Shown one piece after another: positions 8,055 to 15,843 of a stretch of DNA of 64,000 bases. The first letter of the stretch is position 1; every line of letters starts with the position of its first letter. The stretch lies in NCBI RefSeq assembly GCF_027563345.1, contig NZ_JAMKBK010000009.1. One strand, written 5' to 3'. Origin of the DNA: Psychrobacillus psychrodurans. Lineage in GTDB: Bacteria; Bacillota; Bacilli; Bacillales_A; Planococcaceae. The translations under genes and the position numbers were made by a program. The notes beneath the pieces were generated by a model. That model was not told the origin of the DNA and searched no databases. It saw only the letters and a program-made list of their open reading frames with translations.

Positions 8055-8743
8055 GATGTGTTCCCTCCAAATTTCTATTTAATGGAAATATTTGATTTCC
8101 ACTGTAAGTGTGTGACTTTTAGTTATTAACGATGACACTATACATTTCTTAGCTGTGCCTCTAATTTGAGTAGCTGATTTTTCATATTGCGCCATGTCTT
8201 TGCCTCAGTCCTTTGTTAGTATAGAAGGTTACTAAAAGTAAGTCAAAATATTTGGCTCGAGTTTTTCTAATTAGGTATTAAAGAAAATAAAAAGAATCTG
8301 TAGTGGTCGCATCTGGAAAAGACTGGATTTTATTTGTAGTTACTTTTAATCCATAAAACTCTCAGTGCAATGAAGAAAAGTATCTTATACACTTCACACT
8401 TCGTTTTATGAAAATGCAGAAATGCAAACAGTTTCAGTGGTGACTTCTCCTATTCCTAATATTATCTTTATGAATTTCAATTATTTTGGTTCACTTCTTT
8501 TTATGAGTTAAAAAATTATTTTCTATATCTCAAAAAGATATTTCCATATAAACCCTCGTATAAAAAACATTTTTAGATGCACGTTATAACAGTCGACACA
8601 ATCAGAATTTAGAAAATCTAGTAGACCATTTACTTTTGTTTGAAAGCAATCTATTGCCACTAGTAAACAAAAAGGTTTGTATCACTCATTTTTGGGGCAA
8701 TACATATAAGGGATTATTGAAAATGTAAGATGGGGGTAAAACT
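8055..8743. other. intergenic region with decayed coding traces
   Basis: Nearly 690 bases without an intact gene. On the minus strand 8211-8138 reads like the end of a protein (WRNMKNQLLKLEAQLRNV then stop). On the plus strand 8564-8728 is open for 54 codons (ARYNSRHNQNLENLVDHLLL...) but lacks a start. Both look like remnants of lost genes. I see no c-di-AMP riboswitch, although such switches often precede genes of the LysM-3D type. Confidence 0.4.
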
Positions 8744-9379
8744 TTGAAGATTAAAATTGCGATTTTTACATTATTTTTATTAAGCATGACTTTTTCTACT
8801 GCAAGTGCAGTAGAACCATTATTGGGGCAATATAATTTAGCGAATGAAGATATGGGTGAAAATCTTATCTATGAGGAAAGTTCTGTAGTTCTTCCGGATC
8901 CGTCTATTCATACAGTTGTAGATGGGGATAACTTATATGATATTGCGTCTACATATAATATTTCGGTTGATTTACTTATGGAGTGGAATGGATTAGCCGA
9001 CCACGTGATTTATCCAAAAGACCAGCTAGTATTAAGTAGTGATACTACACTAGAAAAGCACCCAGATACTATACCACCAGAAGGGCCTGGAATAGAGATG
9101 ACAGTGGAGGCAACTGCTTATACTGCCTATTGTTATGGCTGTATTGGAATAACAGCTTATGGTATCGATTTAAGATCTAATCCAGAAGAGAAAGTAATTG
9201 CAGTGGATCCGACGGTTATTCCGCTTGGTACTAAAGTGTGGGTAGAAGGGTACGGAGAGGCAATTGCTGGAGATACTGGTGGTGCTATAAAGGGGAATAG
9301 AATTGATGTGTTTATTCCTACCTATGATGGTGCGATTGAATGGGGAAGACAGGAAATAACACTTAAAATAATGGAGTAG
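8744..9379 (+). CDS. LysM and 3D domain cell-wall protein (YocH-like), copy 1
   Basis: A secreted 211-residue protein: signal peptide ending at about residue 22 (TASA), one LysM peptidoglycan-binding domain at about 56-98, and a C-terminal 3D domain at 122-210. The three aspartates that name the fold are D155, D177 and D188 (AVDP, GDTGG, IDVF). Relatives such as B. subtilis YocH are wall-remodelling enzymes. Two cysteines flank the start of the 3D domain (YCYGCIG). The TTG start follows a GGGGGT site. The next gene is a diverged tandem copy. Confidence 0.87.
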   Translation: MKIKIAIFTLFLLSMTFSTASAVEPLLGQYNLANEDMGENLIYEESSVVLPDPSIHTVVDGDNLYDIASTYNISVDLLMEWNGLADHVIYPKDQLVLSSDTTLEKHPDTIPPEGPGIEMTVEATAYTAYCYGCIGITAYGIDLRSNPEEKVIAVDPTVIPLGTKVWVEGYGEAIAGDTGGAIKGNRIDVFIPTYDGAIEWGRQEITLKIME

Positions 9380-9387
9380 TTCTAAGA

Positions 9388-9404
9388 TGTAAACTATATG
9401 TTTT
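9388..9404 (+). promoter_or_regulatory. WalR-like box upstream of the second LysM-3D gene
   Basis: TGTAAA-N5-TGTTTT matches the WalR consensus TGTWAH-N5-TGTWAH at all but one position. B. subtilis yocH is a known WalR target. One isolated near-match is weak evidence. Confidence 0.3.
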
Positions 9405-9549
9405 AACGCCATTTTTCCAAACAGATTCTAGTTGTTTGGGAGGATGGTTTCTTTTTATTTTTTTAGAATGTTTGTTTTTGTAAGTTTTTGGGCAATACTT
9501 AGTCAAATTTAAAAGTGATTGAAAGATTGCTTGTAAGGAGGATTTAGTA

Positions 9550-10305
9550 TTGAAAGTAAAAACGATGTTAATGATTTTAGTCATTACTTTTTCGATGAGT
9601 TCAGTAACATATGCTGCTGACCCTTTTTTAGTCGCCACGAGTGATGGAGAAGGATCTGATATATTTAAAGCAGATATTGAGACAGATTTTATTTTTTTCG
9701 ATGATGCATTAAATCTGGAACTAGCTTATGATATTCTTTTTGAGCCTGCGAAATATACAGTGAAAAAGGGTGATAATCTATTTCGGATTGCACTTGAGCA
9801 TAGTATTTCATTGGAATCACTAGTGGAATGGAATAATATTGAAGGGGATTTAATCTTTCCTGGGGAGGAGTTGCATGTAAGTGATAAGGGAATCCCTAAA
9901 ACTGTTAATAAAGTAGCAGCTGCTTCAACTGTAGCTAGAAGTTCTCCACCTCCTGATCCGGTAGAAGAACCGGAAGCAACCGTATCATCATCTATAGTTG
10001 AACCAGCGAGTTCCGGAGAAGAGATGATTGTTACCGCTACTGCCTATACAGCTTATTGTGAGGGGTGCTCGGGAACTACTGCATACGGAATTGATTTGCG
10101 AGCCAATCCCAATCAAAAGGTAATAGCCGTCGACCCTCGTATAATACCACTAGGTACAAAAGTTTGGGTAGAAGGCTATGGAGAAGCGATAGCTGGTGAC
10201 ACTGGAGGAGCTATTAAAGGTAATAAAATTGATGTTTTCATTCCTTCATATGATAATGCTATTGCTTGGGGAGTCAAAGAAGTGAAAATTAAAGTTATCA
10301 ATTAA
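9550..10305 (+). CDS. LysM and 3D domain cell-wall protein (YocH-like), copy 2
   Basis: A paralogue of the preceding gene with 251 residues: signal peptide to about residue 22, LysM at 68-111, then a Pro/Ser/Glu-rich linker at about 118-160 that copy 1 lacks, and a 3D domain at 162-250 with D195, D217 and D228. The 3D domains of the two copies are nearly identical in long stretches (GTKVWVEGYGEAIAGDTGGA), while the N-terminal parts have diverged. The TTG start is preceded by AAGGAGG. It presumably trims or remodels peptidoglycan outside the cell. Confidence 0.87.
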   Translation: MKVKTMLMILVITFSMSSVTYAADPFLVATSDGEGSDIFKADIETDFIFFDDALNLELAYDILFEPAKYTVKKGDNLFRIALEHSISLESLVEWNNIEGDLIFPGEELHVSDKGIPKTVNKVAAASTVARSSPPPDPVEEPEATVSSSIVEPASSGEEMIVTATAYTAYCEGCSGTTAYGIDLRANPNQKVIAVDPRIIPLGTKVWVEGYGEAIAGDTGGAIKGNKIDVFIPSYDNAIAWGVKEVKIKVIN

Positions 10306-10311
10306 AATCAA

Positions 10312-10347
10312 AAACAGATCAGTGATTATAAGCTGATCTGTTTTTTT
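10312..10347 (+). terminator. terminator of the LysM-3D pair
   Basis: AAACAGATCAG and CTGATCTGTTT form an 11-bp stem followed by a run of T. Confidence 0.9.
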
Positions 10348-10434
10348 GTTTAATTCCCTATTAAAATACGTATGAACAGTATGGAAAGCAAAGTTGACGG
10401 TGTAAGAGTTTCCCTATTTACTTGTAAGATTACT

Positions 10435-11460
10435 TCATGTAGTTTTTATAAGCAAATAAATAAAATAAGGTGCACCAAGTACTGAGATGACGATCCCAAC
10501 AGGTAATTCCATCGGTGCTAAAATAACTCTACCAAGTGTATCTGCTAGTAGGAGTAATAGTGCTCCCAGCAAAGCTGATAGTGGTAACATTTTGGAATGT
10601 GAGGCTCCAACTAAACGCCTAGCCATATGTGGTGCTATTAAACCGAGAAAAGTAATACCTCCTCCAACTGATACACAGACACCAGCTATAGCTACAGAGA
10701 TAAATAGCAAAAAACGTCGTTCTTTTTCGATATTTGCACCTACACCTATAGCGATAGAGTCTCCAAGCTTTAACACATCCAATACTCTAGACTTGTAAAG
10801 AACAAGAGGAATTAGTACAACTAACCAAAGGAAAATCATCCACACAAACGTCCAATTCGTCCCCCAAATACTACCAGAAAGCCAAACTATAGCTTTCATA
10901 AAGTTAATCGGCTCCATTTTCATTTGAAAAATGGTTAGTCCTGCTCCAAATGCTGCATTGATTCCAATTCCGACAAGTATAAGTCTAACTGGTGTTACTC
11001 TTCCATTTTTCCAGGAAAGAATGTAAATAAGGAATGCAGCAGTAAAACCACCGATTAGTGCTGCGAATGGCATGATGAAAATAGAAAGCCATCCGGTCAT
11101 AAATACAGTTCCTTGGAAAAAGAACATATAAAGAACGACTGTAAAGCCTGCACCGGAGTTGATACCTAGAATACCAGGATCAGCAAGTGGGTTTTGTGAT
11201 ATTCCCTGCAAAATAGCACCTGATATTGAAATTCCCAAACCAACAAGTAATGCCATGAATATTCGAGGTAAACGGAACTCGAATATAGTCAGTTCATTTT
11301 GGGGATTACCATATCCAAATAATGTGGCAATAACATCAGCTATCGGGATTTTCATATAACCTGCATTAATACTTATAAGGACGGCAACAATGATTAAAGC
11401 AAAGGTCATTATCATAAGAAATTTATATTTTGCTTCATTTTTAGATAAAGTATTTGTCAT
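10435..11460 (-). CDS. FecCD-family iron-siderophore ABC permease (second subunit)
   Basis: A 341-residue, roughly ten-helix membrane protein of the FecCD/BtuC family with hallmarks RLPRIFMALLVGLGISISGAILQG and FLGLIAPHMARRLVG. It forms the channel with the permease encoded just upstream. Its ATG overlaps that gene's stop (TAATG), so the two are coupled. No ATPase follows: the next plus-strand gene ends here and a 130-base gap intervenes. B. subtilis YfiYZ-YfhA and Feu systems likewise borrow a shared ATPase (YusV), and the same is inferred here. Confidence 0.9.
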   Translation of the reverse strand: MTNTLSKNEAKYKFLMIMTFALIIVAVLISINAGYMKIPIADVIATLFGYGNPQNELTIFEFRLPRIFMALLVGLGISISGAILQGISQNPLADPGILGINSGAGFTVVLYMFFFQGTVFMTGWLSIFIMPFAALIGGFTAAFLIYILSWKNGRVTPVRLILVGIGINAAFGAGLTIFQMKMEPINFMKAIVWLSGSIWGTNWTFVWMIFLWLVVLIPLVLYKSRVLDVLKLGDSIAIGVGANIEKERRFLLFISVAIAGVCVSVGGGITFLGLIAPHMARRLVGASHSKMLPLSALLGALLLLLADTLGRVILAPMELPVGIVISVLGAPYFIYLLIKTT

Positions 11461-12500
11461 TATAGTCCTCTCCCTTCTTTACGCGCTAGATAGAGGAAGA
11501 ACGGTACACCAATAAGGGCAGTAATCGCACTAACAGGCGTTTCAAACGGGGGGTTCACCATACGTCCGACGATATCTGCAGTTATCAATAATATCCCGCC
11601 TAATATAGCAGAGCAAGGAATTATCCAGCGATAATCGACTCCTACTAAAAATCTAGTGATATGAGGAATTACGAGACCTACAAATCCAATCATACCAGCA
11701 ATGGAAACTGCAGCTCCTGTTAAAAGAAGAACGGCGATTGTCCCAAAAAATTGTATGTAAACAGTTCGCTGACCAAGTCCTTTTGCGACATCTTCTCCTA
11801 AACTTAACACAGAGATAGAACGAGACAGGATTAATGCTAATATAAGCCCCACAACGATAAATGGAATAGCAAACAAAATATGCTGAGGCTGAATACTAGA
11901 AACACCTCCAGCATACCAATAGCTGATGTCCTTCGAGACATTAAACTTAATACCAATAGCTGTTGATAGAGAACTAAGTAGGGATGTAATGGCTGAGCCG
12001 ACTAGCGCTAATTTCACAGGGGTAACCCCACCCTTAGCCATAGCGGAAATTCCAAATACTAAGCCAGCCCCGAGACCTGCTCCAACGAAAGAGAACATCA
12101 TTAAGCCCAAATAACTTATACCTGGTAAAGCAGCAAGAGCAATGGCTATTAAAAAAGATGAACCAGACGTAACACCCATTATGGATGGGGAGGCCAAAGG
12201 ATTTCGTGTCATCCCTTGCATAATTGCTCCAGAAACAGCTAATGCTGCTCCAACACAAATAGCAGCAATTGCACGAGGTAGTCGAAGTTCACGGATAATA
12301 ACATGTGAAGAATTGTCTGGGTCAAAATGAAAAATGGCTTTCAAGACATCTTGATAACTTAAGTTAGATGCACCAAAATTTATGGACACAATCATACTAA
12401 GTCCTAATAGCACAATGCCGATGATAATGACGGCGGAGCTAGTGAAAGGATTTTTAAATTCTTTTGTGGTTTTTTTGAGATTCTTTGATTTTGTATTCAT
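11460..12500 (-). CDS. FecCD-family iron-siderophore ABC permease (first subunit)
   Basis: The companion FecCD permease, about 346 residues, with RLPRAIAAICVGAALAVSGA and GFVGLVIPHITRFLVGVD motifs. A longer frame opens at a TTG at 12527; ATG 12500 (MNTKSK) is used here, but no start has an ideal ribosome site. It diverges from the binding-protein gene across a 120-base region holding a Fur box, so iron starvation should raise both. It closely resembles YfiZ/YfmD-type permeases. Confidence 0.87.
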   Translation of the reverse strand: MNTKSKNLKKTTKEFKNPFTSSAVIIIGIVLLGLSMIVSINFGASNLSYQDVLKAIFHFDPDNSSHVIIRELRLPRAIAAICVGAALAVSGAIMQGMTRNPLASPSIMGVTSGSSFLIAIALAALPGISYLGLMMFSFVGAGLGAGLVFGISAMAKGGVTPVKLALVGSAITSLLSSLSTAIGIKFNVSKDISYWYAGGVSSIQPQHILFAIPFIVVGLILALILSRSISVLSLGEDVAKGLGQRTVYIQFFGTIAVLLLTGAAVSIAGMIGFVGLVIPHITRFLVGVDYRWIIPCSAILGGILLITADIVGRMVNPPFETPVSAITALIGVPFFLYLARKEGRGL

Positions 12501-12571
12501 ATGTATCATTATCCCCATCATTCGCAAAAATAAATATTGACAAATGAAAGATTCTGTATTCTAATTGAAAT

Positions 12572-12586
12572 CGAGAATCATTATCA
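12572..12586. promoter_or_regulatory. Fur box
   Basis: CGAGAATCATTATCA matches the 7-1-7 Fur consensus TGATAATNATTATCA at 13 of 15 positions. It lies between the divergent permease and binding-protein genes, where it could repress both under iron-replete conditions. Confidence 0.8.
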
Positions 12587-12622
12587 ATGAAGTAATTATA
12601 ACATATGAAAAAGGAGATTAAC

Positions 12623-13615
12623 ATGAAAAATTTACTAGGTAAAAATAAGTGGCTGCAATTAGTTGGAGCAGGCGCGTTGGCTTTAACATTGGCAGCTTGT
12701 GGTGATGAAGAGAAGACAGACAATCAGACTTCGACAGACCAAACAGAACAAAAAGCTGACACACAAGAAAGTGATACTCGTACATTGACGGATGCGATGG
12801 GCAATGAGGTAGAAGTACCAGCTAACCCAAAACGTGTACTAGCTTCATACTTAGAAGATAATTTAGTTGCTTTAGGAATAACACCTGTTGCACAATGGAG
12901 CGTAAAAGACGGAGCTAGTATCCAAGGATACTTAAAAGAGGACTTAAAAGACGTTCCAATGATTCCACATGACTTGCCATTCGAAGCGGTTCAAGAATAT
13001 GCACCAGATTTAATCATAATGGACTCAGCAAGTATGGTAGAAGGCGGTAAATACGAGCAGTACAGTAAAATTGCTCCGACATATGTAATTGGTACAGAAG
13101 TGAATAACGACTGGCGCGATGAACTAAAACGTGTAGGGGAAGTATTTGGTAAAGAAGCAGAAGCCCAAAAGGCATTAGAAGATTATGATGCAAAAGCTGC
13201 GGAAGCTAAAGAAACGATTGAAGCTGAAGTAGGAAATCCTTCAGTAGCAGCAGTATGGCTAGTAGGCGGGAAATTCTTCGTAGTAGGAGAAAATCTATCT
13301 AGTGGAGCTGTAATGTACGGTGATTTAGGATTGAAGATACCTGCAGTAGTGAAGGAAATCTCAGCAAGTGCAACTGGTAACTGGAGCGAAATCTCTTTAG
13401 AAAAATTGGTTGAGTTGGATGCAGAACATTTATTCTTAATCAACAGTGATACAACAAGTGGTTCAGCTGCTCTAAGTGATGCTTTATGGAATAGTGTACC
13501 TGCAGTAAAAGCTGGAAATGTATATGAGTTCTCACCAGATGAAAGCTGGTTATATACTGGTACAATCGCAAATGAACAAATTATCGATAATATTTTAAAA
13601 AGTATTGTAAAATAA
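12623..13615 (+). CDS. iron-siderophore ABC transporter substrate-binding lipoprotein
   Basis: Cluster-A binding protein of the FhuD/FecB class. The frame opens at 12605, but ATG 12623 sits 6 bases after AAGGAG and is the true start. The lipobox LTLAAC places the lipidated cysteine at C26, followed by an acidic spacer and the periplasmic-binding fold typical of Fe-siderophore receptors (RTLTDAMGNEVEVPANPKRV, EYAPDLIIMDS). It hands ligand to the divergent permease pair. Ligand type is not readable; YfiY/YfmC-like hydroxamate or citrate binders are the closest in pattern. Confidence 0.9.
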   Translation: MKNLLGKNKWLQLVGAGALALTLAACGDEEKTDNQTSTDQTEQKADTQESDTRTLTDAMGNEVEVPANPKRVLASYLEDNLVALGITPVAQWSVKDGASIQGYLKEDLKDVPMIPHDLPFEAVQEYAPDLIIMDSASMVEGGKYEQYSKIAPTYVIGTEVNNDWRDELKRVGEVFGKEAEAQKALEDYDAKAAEAKETIEAEVGNPSVAAVWLVGGKFFVVGENLSSGAVMYGDLGLKIPAVVKEISASATGNWSEISLEKLVELDAEHLFLINSDTTSGSAALSDALWNSVPAVKAGNVYEFSPDESWLYTGTIANEQIIDNILKSIVK

Positions 13616-13621
13616 TTAAGC

Positions 13622-13656
13622 AAAAGCTCTCTCCCAACTATTGTGAGAGAGCTTTT
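13622..13656. terminator. bidirectional terminator
   Basis: AAAAGCTCTCTC and GAGAGAGCTTTT form a 12-bp stem between convergent genes, with T/A tracts on both sides. Confidence 0.9.
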
Positions 13657-14158
13657 ATTTGTTTTTTAGTTCTTCTGCCAATTTAGAACTACGAAATCTT
13701 CTATGACGTTTTAATTCTTCTATTACTTCTCGTGGTTGATAAGAAAGTCGAACATGATAATAATTGATATACTCTACTAGGGCGAAAAGATAAAGAAAAA
13801 GAAGCCAATAGAATACGTTTGAAAAATAGAATAATTGATAGAGTAGAATAACGAATCCCACACCGAGCAAGAGTATGTTCAACTTCTTGAATGCCGTGAA
13901 AAATTTAAGTTTATTTTTTGGCAAAAAAGAGAAATTCCTACGCTTAGCTTGTCGCCATTTCAAAAACCAATAATAACTCCCTTGTAATAAAAGAAATTCC
14001 AATAAGAAAAAAGCGAACAAAGTGTCTAAAGAAGTTAAATATGGTTTTGTCCATTCATAAGTATTTAAATACATTATCCACACCGTAGCAAAAGCTATTG
14101 TTGCAGCCAATTCTCCTGTAAATAATTTAAATAGTTTTGTAGTTAGTTTCTGATACAT
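13655..14158 (-). CDS. hypothetical four-helix membrane protein
   Basis: 167 residues, basic, with four hydrophobic segments (about 17-34, 43-66, 92-112 and 114-136) and a charged C-terminal tail rich in Arg, Lys and Glu (RHRRFRSSKLAEELKNK). I do not recognise the family. No operon partner: the neighbours are convergent or divergent genes. Its stop lies within the terminator it shares with the iron-binding lipoprotein gene. Confidence 0.65.
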   Translation of the reverse strand: MYQKLTTKLFKLFTGELAATIAFATVWIMYLNTYEWTKPYLTSLDTLFAFFLLEFLLLQGSYYWFLKWRQAKRRNFSFLPKNKLKFFTAFKKLNILLLGVGFVILLYQLFYFSNVFYWLLFLYLFALVEYINYYHVRLSYQPREVIEELKRHRRFRSSKLAEELKNK

Positions 14159-14300
14159 TTATTCACCCCATTCGAACCAAAATAAAAGTCTAGAATCCAT
14201 AATACGACACTTTAGTTATTTAATATGCTAAAGGGTTGAGAAGATGTGCAGAATGTTGCATAATAAGAAAATTAATATTTAAATAATGGGAGCTGTTTAT

Positions 14301-15209
14301 ATGTCAATCAACACACAAGCAAAAAGTAATTCGCAACAGCAAAACACCTATTTAGAAAACCGTGGACGTCTGCTAGTAAAATGTCCTGATAAGCCAGGAA
14401 TCGTCTCTGTATTATCTACATTTTTACATACACATAATTCAAATATTATTGAATCTAACCAGTATTCAAGTAATCCAGAGAATGGTACATTTTTCATACG
14501 AATTGCGTATCATTGTGACACACTGCTTGAAACAGCATCTAAAATGGAAAAGGATTTCGAACAAATTGCTGCAGCGCATAATATGGAATATAGCTTTAAC
14601 TATTTGCACGAACGTAAACGTTCTGCAATTTTTGTTTCCAAGGAACCACATTGTTTAATGGAGCTTTTGTGGGAATGGCAAAACGGAGATTTAGATACCG
14701 ATATTGTCGTAGTCATCAGTAATCATGAAGACGCACGACCATTTGTCGAAGCTTTAGGTATTCCATATTATTATATACCAGCAAACAAAGAAATTCGAAA
14801 ACAAGTGGAAGCAGAACAAATTCGGTTAATGGAGCAATATAACGTAGACTTACTAATTTTGGCTCGTTATATGCAAATACTAACGCCAGAGTTTGTAGGG
14901 TATTTTGAAAATCGTATTATTAATATCCACCATTCATTCCTGCCGGCATTTATCGGAGCTGGTCCATACGAGCGTGCTTACGAACGTGGAGTAAAACTAA
15001 TCGGTGCTACTTCTCATTATGTAACAAATAATTTGGATGAAGGTCCTATTATAGAACAAGACGTGGAACGGGTAGACCATCGTGATGACGTAGTTGAGTT
15101 AAAGAAGATTGGCCGTACTATCGAACGACGAGTATTAGCGAAAGCTGTGAAATGGCATTTAGAAAATCGTATAATCGTGGAAGGTAATAAGACGATTGTG
15201 TTCCACTAA
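14301..15209 (+). CDS. purU: formyltetrahydrofolate deformylase
   Basis: PurU hydrolyses 10-formyl-THF to formate and THF, balancing the one-carbon pool. An N-terminal ACT domain (about 20-95, GRLLVKCPDKPGIVSVLSTF) is followed by a formyltransferase-type catalytic domain with INIHHSFLPAFIGAGPYERA. The frame opens at 14286; ATG 14301 has GGGAG 8 bases upstream and is preferred, giving 302 residues, slightly longer than typical PurU because of a polar N-terminus. It stands alone. Confidence 0.93.
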   Translation: MSINTQAKSNSQQQNTYLENRGRLLVKCPDKPGIVSVLSTFLHTHNSNIIESNQYSSNPENGTFFIRIAYHCDTLLETASKMEKDFEQIAAAHNMEYSFNYLHERKRSAIFVSKEPHCLMELLWEWQNGDLDTDIVVVISNHEDARPFVEALGIPYYYIPANKEIRKQVEAEQIRLMEQYNVDLLILARYMQILTPEFVGYFENRIINIHHSFLPAFIGAGPYERAYERGVKLIGATSHYVTNNLDEGPIIEQDVERVDHRDDVVELKKIGRTIERRVLAKAVKWHLENRIIVEGNKTIVFH

Positions 15210-15314
15210 TAAATATTATAAAGAGTTACTTCGCCACTTTTGACGTCTAAGAGGATATTAATGCTTTTGTACTGAAAGGAAAGTCGAAATAAGGAAATAT
15301 TGACCAGGTATGAG

Positions 15315-15343
15315 TTGAATAGGATATCTATTCTGTATATAAT
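15315..15343 (+). promoter_or_regulatory. sigma-A promoter of the antitoxin RNA
   Basis: TTGAAT, exactly 17 bases, then TATAAT. No gene follows on this strand, but a compact hairpin RNA ending in a terminator does. Confidence 0.75.
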
Positions 15344-15349
15344 GAACAT

Positions 15350-15469
15350 AGACTAGAGAGACTGGATACGCGAATATCCAGTCAGCAATTACGACCGCAG
15401 AAAGAGCGGTTGGTCCAAGGTCAAAATAACCGTCAAACCTTTAGCTCAGGGGACGGTTATTTCTTTTTT
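15350..15469 (+). ncRNA. candidate type I antitoxin RNA
   Basis: The stretch after the 15315-15343 promoter contains three hairpins in a row: GACTGGATA/TATCCAGTC (15360-15383), ACCGC/GCGGT (around 15394-15410), and a final AAATAACCGTC/GACGGTTATTT stem followed by six T. The roughly 120-nt RNA is antisense to the last codons and the 3' UTR of the holin-like toxin gene on the minus strand. That convergent overlap is the layout of TxpA/RatA and BsrG/SR4 type loci. Confidence 0.65.
15424..15469 (+). terminator. terminator of the antitoxin RNA
   Basis: AAATAACCGTC (15424-15434) and GACGGTTATTT (15452-15462), then CTTTTTT. The stem overlaps the toxin stop codon. Confidence 0.8.
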
Positions 15470-15564
15470 ACAAAGAAAATGATTATGGTCACTACTATGG
15501 AAAAGGTTGCTATCAGTACAGCGCTTAGCTGGATCAACAAACTCATCATCTGGTATGTTGTCAT
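15457..15564 (-). CDS. putative holin-like type I toxin peptide (35 aa)
   Basis: A 35-codon frame with an excellent AGGAGGTG site 5 bases before ATG. The peptide MTTYQMMSLLIQLSAVLIAT is followed by a hydrophobic stretch (FSIVVTIIIFFV) and ends in KKK. One transmembrane helix with a basic tail, and the TYQMMSLLIQ opening, match small membrane toxins of the TxpA/BsrG/YonT class (Hol_Tox). An antisense RNA overlaps its 3' end. Such peptides insert in the membrane and stop growth when the antitoxin RNA is lost. It is too short for usual ORF calls. Confidence 0.75.
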   Translation of the reverse strand: MTTYQMMSLLIQLSAVLIATFSIVVTIIIFFVKKK

Positions 15565-15625
15565 GGCAACACCTCCTAACGAGAAAAGTGACCAACCGCC
15601 CACCCTGCTATGTAATTGCCCACTT

Positions 15626-15634
15626 ATTATAACA
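15626..15634 (-). promoter_or_regulatory. extended -10 promoter of the toxin gene
   Basis: On the minus strand TGTTATAAT is a perfect extended -10 element about 62 bases upstream of the toxin ATG. No good -35 is seen, as allowed for extended -10 promoters. Confidence 0.5.
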
Positions 15635-15687
15635 TAAAATCGAACTAATGTTCTATTTTAATGAATTCAAAACTAAATAATGTTGAA

Positions 15688-15731
15688 AAGCCCTGACAGA
15701 TCAACGTATGTACTCTGTCAGGGCTTGTTTT
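15688..15731. terminator. bidirectional terminator
   Basis: AAGCCCTGACAGA and TCTGTCAGGGCTT make a perfect 13-bp stem with T-rich flanks on both strands. It separates the toxin locus from the acyltransferase gene. Confidence 0.85.
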
Positions 15732-15794
15732 TGTATTAGCGGCAGCATGACTTTCCTTCGAGGTTCGCTGTAGCGAAGGCCGAATGGTTCAACT

Positions 15795-15829
15795 AAAAAA
15801 CAGCGAGGATAAAATAATCCCCACTGTTT
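15795..15829 (-). terminator. terminator of the acyltransferase gene
   Basis: AAACAG/CTGTTT with an inner GGAT/ATCC pair, followed on the minus strand by a run of T, 15 bases past the stop. Confidence 0.75.
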
Positions 15830-15843
15830 GAAGTTGCATGTTT

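Larger units (their letters stand above)
15406..15599. repeat. 10-bp inverted repeat linking toxin mRNA 5' and 3' ends
   Basis: GCGGTTGGTC at 15406-15415 and its exact complement GACCAACCGC at 15590-15599. In the minus-strand toxin transcript the first copy lies just upstream of the ribosome site and the second in the 3' UTR, so they can pair over a long distance. Long-range 5'-3' pairing that silences the full-length mRNA is known for several type I toxins. Confidence 0.6.

Noticed and set aside
8400..8743. c-di-AMP (ydaO) riboswitch before the LysM-3D genes
   Set aside because: Expected from biology, but its conserved core sequences are absent.
15410..15637. 75-codon plus-strand ORF over the toxin locus
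   Set aside because: It is the shadow of the minus-strand toxin gene and its antisense RNA; no ribosome site.
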